Below are positions 58,450 to 64,000 of a DNA stretch of 64,000 nucleotides, piece after piece. The DNA lies in assembly GCA_038030265.1 (NCBI GenBank), contig CM075938.1, forward strand, positions 15,787,009 to 15,851,008, read 5' to 3'. Numbering within the stretch: the stretch's first letter is position 1; each line of letters begins with the position of its first letter. Made by a program: the position numbers and the translations under genes. This stretch comes from Corythucha ciliata. Its lineage: Eukaryota > Arthropoda > Insecta > Hemiptera > Tingidae. The notes below the pieces were generated by a model that did no database searches, was not told where the DNA came from, and saw only the letters and a program-made list of their open reading frames with translations.

Positions 58450-59750
58450 CAGAAAATTAGTTTTTATTGTTTTCACTTTTAGCCGTAAATTACAAAGCTT
58501 TCCCCTGACACTTTATCCGCGAATGGATAATTTTTCCTCAATATTAGCCGCGAAGTAGCGTTTTTGTCCCATGTAGTAGCGATTTTTCTCAAATCAAATC
58601 AATGTTGCAGCAAAATTCGCGAATTTTTACATTTTCAGCGATGATTTTTAGCATTTTTTTTCTCACTTTGAGCTGCATAGCGTTCTTCGTTAATTTCACC
58701 CGCGCTAATTAGTGATTTTTCTCAATATTCGCCACAAATTAGGAGTGTGTAAACTATTTTTGACCCGATTAATAATTTTTGTTTAACTTTTAGCTACTGG
58801 CTAGCGCTTTTCACATAGTTTTAGGCCCGAATAAGTGGGCTTCAGAAGCCACGGATTTGTGTTTTGGTAATTCAGCCACGAGTCAGCGTTATTACTAAAT
58901 TTTAGCAGTGAATTAGCGTTTTTCTACATTTTAGCCGTGAATTAGCAGAATTTTTTTGTTAGTAGGTTATACCTTATCGACAAATTATTGGAATTTTCAC
59001 AATTTCAGTCGCGCATTAATTAGCGATTCCTTTCTGTTGTCTCCGCGAAAAACGATTGTTCCAAGTTTAGCCGCGAATGAGAGCTGTTTTGTCAATTTCA
59101 TTAGTGGATTAGCTATTTTTCTCAATTTTTGCCGTGGATTAGCGTTCGTCCCAATTTTAAGAGCTAAAAAGCGATTTTTCTAAATTTCAGTCATGAATTA
59201 ACATTTTTCGAAAAGTTAGCTGTGAATTAGTGGCTTTTATTCACTTTCTATGAATGGGCGATTTTTTGCAGTTTCAGTTGCGAATTTGTCGTTTTTTTCA
59301 ATTGCAGCTCCGGAATTAGCGTGTTTTTTCATTTTATTTTACAGACAGCTTCTTTTTTAGCCTTTTTTCCTTTTAGCGCTTTCAGAAAAACAAAAACTGG
59401 GGCACGTCTCAATTTTACCAAGGAATAGAAAATTAGCGTTTTTCCTTCAATTTATAGTCATAAAGCGACATCTATACACCGCGTATCACCGTTTTTTCTC
59501 GCAAAAGGTCTGGATGTTTCACGAGGTACCGCGAATGAACGCTTTTTAACCGGTTTAGCAACGAGTAATAGCGCTTTTTCACAACTTTCTGCTGCTTACT
59601 TGCCCGCAAGAAAAGCACATTAGTGCGCCTTCTCACCTTTATCCGCTTAAGGAGCCAAAAAAAAAAAAAAAAAACAACTGAGGAGCAGCGTATTTTCTTT
59701 ATTTTAGCCGCAACGTTACACAGAAGGCTGCGTTTTCTCTCAATTTGAAC
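58450..59750 (-). repeat. Family B array, reverse orientation
   Basis: Units tagccgcgaattagc + gtttttctcaatttt. Left arm of a large inverted pair with 59990-62390. Confidence 0.8.
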
Positions 59751-59989
59751 CATCAGTATAGCCCTATATTGTGTGCTAAATCGAATTTTCAGCAGTCGGA
59801 TGGATAAAATCGTCGAAAGGAGCCAAAATCACTGTCCAACCGGATGCCAAAAACTCGTTTTCGTGTAAACCTGCATTCATCAATTTGGAACCTAAAAATC
59901 CTCATTTTTCCATCTTTAAACTTTATTCGGCAGCCCGGGGCGTTCCAGCCTGGGCCCACGCACCCCTACATGTTAGTGCGCTAGTGATT

Positions 59990-60930
59990 CACGGACAGAA
60001 GTGAGAAAAACAGCTAACTGACGGCTAAAATTAAGAAAAACACTTAGCTACTTCGTGGCTAATATTTTCTTAAAGCTTCGGCGGATAAATTACAGAAAAA
60101 AGTGCTAAAATTAGAGGTTAGAAGTGTGGAAATGACAATTTTCCGGTATAGGAAAGTGCGTGGTTTAAACTGAAAAAAGCAATAATTCATAGCTAAAATG
60201 AAGAAAAAGTGCTAATTCATGAATGAAATTGAGAAAAATGCGCCGTTATGGCGGTTAAAATAAGGAAAAACACGAATTCACCGCAAAAATTAAGAAAAAT
60301 CGCTAATTCAAGGCTAAAATTGTGAAAAATCGCTAAGTCATCAAATTCGTGTCAATATAATTCACGATAAAATTGAGAAAAAGCGCTGAAGTAAGAAAAA
60401 AAAACGATAAATCGTTGTTTGAACGGAGAAAACGTCATATTCGCGGCTTCTGAAGGTAACTTTGTGCCAGAAAGTGAAAAAAAAATCGCTAATTTACGGC
60501 CAAATTTAGAAAAAGCTATACAAGTAACTAACACTACAAAAACTACAATTTGGGGCTGGAATGTAGAAAAATCTACAATTTTAGCGGCTAAAATGATTAA
60601 AAATACTAACGTGCGTCCAAAATCAATTTAATTCGCTGTAAATTTGCTAATTCACAGAAAATGGCAAGCCATGGTTTCTGGAAGTAACTTTGTGGCCAAT
60701 TAGCGAAAAGCGCTAATTTACGGCAAAAATTGAGAAAAATCGCTAACTCATGGAAAATTTGAGGAAACCAGCTATTCGCGACTAAAATTGAGACAAATCG
60801 ATTATTAACTGCTAAAATGGGGAAAAATCGTTAATTAAACGATGACATTGAGAAGAAGCGCTGTAGTGTTGAAAAAACACTAATTCGTGGTTAATGTGGA
60901 GAAAACGCCAAATCGCTGTTTAGTCTGAGC
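59990..60930 (+). repeat. Family B array, forward orientation
   Basis: Units gctaattcaaggctaaaatt + gtgaaaaat. The variant unit ggcttctgaaggtaactttg occurs at 60445 and 60675, about 230 bp apart, indicating higher-order structure. Confidence 0.8.
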
Positions 60931-61129
60931 GGGGGCTTCATGGGGCGCCAGTGAAATATTCGCCGGGTGGCGTATAATGTCCAAGGCCGGCACTTCACGA
61001 TGGTAACTTCCACTGAAATAAACGAAAAAAAAAAAAAGAAAAGTTTTTCACTCAAGATCAAGATTAGTCTACAAATTTCAAGGCTACAACTGTGACGTCA
61101 GCTCTAATCCTCAATTTCCGCAGGTGCTG

Positions 61130-62390
61130 AGGTGGCTAAAATTGAGAAAACGCGCTGGGGCTGTTCAAGCGGAAATTGCACGGCTAAAAGTTATGGAAAA
61201 GCGCTAAATCAGAGCAAAAATCTGAAAAAAGGGCTAATTCACAGCTTATCTGTTGGCCACTATGGGAACAACGTGCTAATTCGCTTCACTGATGACCTTA
61301 TAAACGGCTATAATTGAGCAAACTCGCGGTTATGTGCTGTTCTTGGGGCTAGTCCGGGGCTGTTGAGCAAAAAACGGTGACCCTCAGCTCAAATTGAGAA
61401 AATCCGCTAATCCGGTGCTATAATTAGTAAAAAGCGCTACTTTCCCGCTAAAATTAACTAATCAAGGTAATAAATACTAATTCGTGGTATCCCAAGGCAA
61501 TTCACGGCTGAAATTGATAGAAATGTCTAATGCCCAGTGTTTGAGTGGCCAACGGAAGGAAAGGAAGGAGTGGCCAAGGAAGGAGTGAAAATAATAATAA
61601 TAACACTTTGTTTTTGAGCAAAGAATTAGAAAACTGTTTTTTAAAATAGGAGGCCGGAATCGTACGGACGGTGGACGGTGAGCAAGCGGCATTAGAAGGC
61701 GATTGCGCCGGGGAATTCCTTATGCGTTGGGGAGTAAGGCAGAATGCTTATTTTACAGAAAATGAATAAGAACATAACACCCAGTTTCTGAAAGTTCTAA
61801 TGAACAACTGAAATTGAGAAATTGCTCAAATGGGCTGTACTTGGAGCAATTTCTTGGCTGACAAGCTGGAAAATCACTAATTTGCGGCTAAAATATGTAA
61901 ATAGTGTTAATTTGCGGTTTACTTATCGGTGGAACTTCGAGGCCATGATTGCGAGAAAAAGTTGTAATTTGCCCGTTGTTGATAAGTTGCCCTTGAACGG
62001 CTATAATTGAGAAAAATCTGTAATGTGCAGTTCTTGGAAGAAAACCAAGATTTTAATTGAGAAAATAATCCAGGAATGCAATTGAGAAAATGATCTTTTA
62101 ATTCCTGTCCATTTCGCGAAAAATCGTTCTTTGTGTGCTAAATTAATAAAACACTCATTCTCGTTCCTCGTTCCTGTGCCGGTCGTTAGGCGGGTTAAAT
62201 TGAAAAAGCGCGCTATTAGGATGTTTTTGGGGCGGCTAAAGTTGTAGAAAAATCACGATTGTACGGCTAAAATTTAGATAAAGCGTTCATTCGAGGCTGA
62301 AATTGAAAAAAAGCGCAGCTTATTTCCGGTTAAAATTGGGGAAAATGCTAATCTCCATTTAAGGTCTTTCAGGCTGGCTAAAAATAATAT
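61130..62390 (+). repeat. Family B array, forward orientation, second block
   Basis: Continues after about 200 bp of other sequence, with units such as gctaattcgcttcactgatg and gcggctaaaatatgtaaata. A short gaaggagtggcca duplication and an (ATA)n tract lie near 61555-61600. Confidence 0.7.
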
Positions 62391-62399
62391 AAAAACGCG

Positions 62400-64000
62400 T
62401 GAATCGTGCGTGCTTTTGTTGCGGTCGTGCTGGGTGGGTGTGCCAGCTGCTGATTCTGGTGACGCCAAGGCCACCAATTGGGCTCAGGGCCATACCCCCA
62501 CAAGAAATGGAAGAATCACCTTCACCTCTCAAGGCTGTTTGGTCACACAGGCCTAACCCAAACGTAGTGAACTTGGGCTTTGAGCTGCTGGCTTTATAGT
62601 TTAGGGACTTTTAAAATGTGATAAAATTGACTTGTGGGGCTTTCATCGGTATAGAAATGTCTTGTTTTTCAACGCGTCAGTCATGGAAGTCTAAACTTGA
62701 CCTTACTGTAACTTTAAAACATAAGTGCACTGGTATACGCCCGCCGTGTATGTGGTTCCATTATGTCACTTATAAAAATATCAATAATTATATGCTTTAC
62801 TTCCGTACGTGGAACCACGGTGAGTGAAAATTGATGGGGAGGGGGGGGGGCAACGGTAAACTCGAGCACTGAGTAAGTGTGTACTGAACAATCGAGTCAT
62901 AATCCCGTGACTCAATTCCAATTGTCACATTTATCTTGAGTGAATCCCTTAAACAACAGGGCACTCTCAAAAGGTTTGAATCATTGAATATGAATTCAAA
63001 AAGAAGCAAAACAACCAACAAAGTGATGTTAACCCGCTTTTAGTGGGCAAATAGATTTGAAAGAGCAATTAATTGTCTTGCTCAGGTCTTCTCCCAGGGG
63101 CAAACAGACTATTAAAGCGGCGGGCACATCAGACGGGTCTCGTGTGGTAGTGTCGTATAAGGGTGGTGTTGGCATTAGACTAACGTTTGCGCGATTTTAT
63201 TTCAAAGTCTCATGTTTGTGTGTAAACGCGTGGGTATTTTTAATTGAACATGCTTATTAGAAGTTCAAAATAATTTTGAGTAACTGAAATTAAAGATCTG
63301 ACTAGCGTGGGCCCGCCTTTGATCGAGTGTGACCCGGTAAAACAAAATTTGTCAGCGTGAGCTCCCAATAATGACAGAATTATTCGCTGCTATTATGCGT
63401 GTTACAGTTAATTTGAACGTGCAGAGCATCTTTGAGTCGCGTTACCAAAATGACAGAATATGCAATTAATTTTCTCTTATGGCCTGAAACAACGAATGAA
63501 GCGTGCCGTTGAAGTGAGTACTTCAAAGAAACGCAGTGATTTATAAAATAACGTAATTTCAATTTAAACTCAATCGCCCCCGAGCCACATTCACACGAGG
63601 AAATCCTCTCTGGAAGGGAATCCCCGCACCGTATTTCCATACACTAACGTTTCTACCATTAGGATAACATCATCCAATTAAGCGAAGGGCACCAAACCAA
63701 AGTTATTCGTATAATTAACTGCAAATAATGAAGTGGAGTTATGCCTATCGATGGAAAATAAAACTACAAGTTGGGTTTATTGATCCAATGTTCCTTAAAA
63801 TTGTTATTTTCCTCCTTTAAGGCGATTTTCATTGAAATAAAAAAATAAAAAGAAAGGAAGAAAGAGATCCCGAACAGAAGAAGACTGGAGATTCCCAATC
63901 TTTTCCTACCCCCTTACACAGTCCTTTTTTTCAGAATTTATATCTATCGATCCCTTCGGAAGCTTCCATTTAACTCTTTAATCTGTAAATAAATCTTGTT
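62400..64000. other. Unique sequence, no gene recognised
   Basis: At 62749-62816 a short inverted pair (gtggttcca / tggaaccac) flanks a TATAAAAAT-containing spacer. A G run lies at about 62841-62849. Open frames are short, with no recognised domain. AT-rich to the window end. Confidence 0.35.

Noticed and set aside
58956..59183. Phe/Leu-rich open frame resembling a membrane protein
   Set aside because: Array-derived translation, no start or splice context.
63380..63640. 86-codon minus-strand open frame near the right end
   Set aside because: No recognised motif; length not unusual for the local composition.

Overview
This 64 kb window is animal nuclear DNA. It is AT-rich, and the genes carry short GT-AG introns. 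A Bok-type Bcl-2 protein points to a metazoan; intron size and transposon content fit an arthropod, perhaps an insect, but the species is not determined here. Intact coding sequence is scarce. Supported genes are: the last two exons of a Bok/Debcl-like Bcl-2 family gene (2-547, +); a damaged RCC1 beta-propeller gene running convergently toward it (783-2099, -); and a complete six-exon SCaMC/SLC25A24-like mitochondrial carrier without EF-hands (15113-16504, -). Several single-exon candidates (23421-23585, 27888-29758, 35571-35701, 53873-54046, 56376-56411) have splice signals but no recognised product. A tRNA-like gene with anticodon GGT lies inside a 0.4 kb palindrome (37769-38162).

Most of the rest is long, degenerate tandem arrays with about 16-31 bp units, here named by letter. 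B (about 29-30 bp, core AATTCGCGGCTAAAATTGAG) is at 13.8-14.6, 25.8-27.5, 33.0-33.8, 40.8-41.8, 49.0-54.2 and 58.4-62.4 kb. J (about 30 bp, core AAAATGGCTAAACTGACGAT) is at 8.2-9.1, 13.3-13.6, 28.1-29.5, 42.4-44.4 and 49.6-50.3 kb. C (about 29 bp, core AAACCCGCGAAATTGG) occurs in both orientations. F, G, H, K, L and M are smaller. B, C and J occur in both orientations.

The main result is that many arrays are cargo of DNA transposons. Array-bearing segments are bounded by hAT-like terminal inverted repeats (starts such as CAGGGCCGGATTTA, CAGACGTGGATTCA, CAGGGGCGAAGCCAG) and often by matching 8-bp flanking repeats: 6530-9387 (flanks 7/8), 12990-14609 (6/8), 28020-29675 (6/8), 31900-34253 (6/8), 25598-27812. 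They are nested: 6530-9387 lies inside a second element at 6113-9727 with a perfect 8/8 target duplication; 12990-14609 split a C array; 32203-33922 split a G array inside 31900-34253; 49578-50435 split a B array. Three J elements are collinear unit by unit, including a conserved non-tandem island, so the arrays moved as parts of elements and were not homogenised afterwards.

Region by region: 0-2.1 kb genes; 2.1-6.1 kb mostly unannotated; 6.1-9.7 kb nested elements; 9.8-10.9 kb dispersed repeat with 3' hairpin; 12-14.9 kb array plus insertion; 15.1-16.5 kb carrier gene; 18.4 kb hairpin; 19.1-23.3 kb arrays plus a hAT-like element; 25.6-34.3 kb consecutive array-bearing elements; 35-37.2 kb mostly unique with a small MITE; 37.8-38.2 kb tRNA palindrome; 38.6-39.3 kb second copy of the dispersed repeat; 39.3-45.9 kb arrays; 45.9-49 kb unique; 49-54.2 kb arrays; 54.6-57.4 kb unique; 57.5-62.4 kb arrays including a very large inverted pair; the remainder unique. 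All homology statements come from reading motifs by eye.
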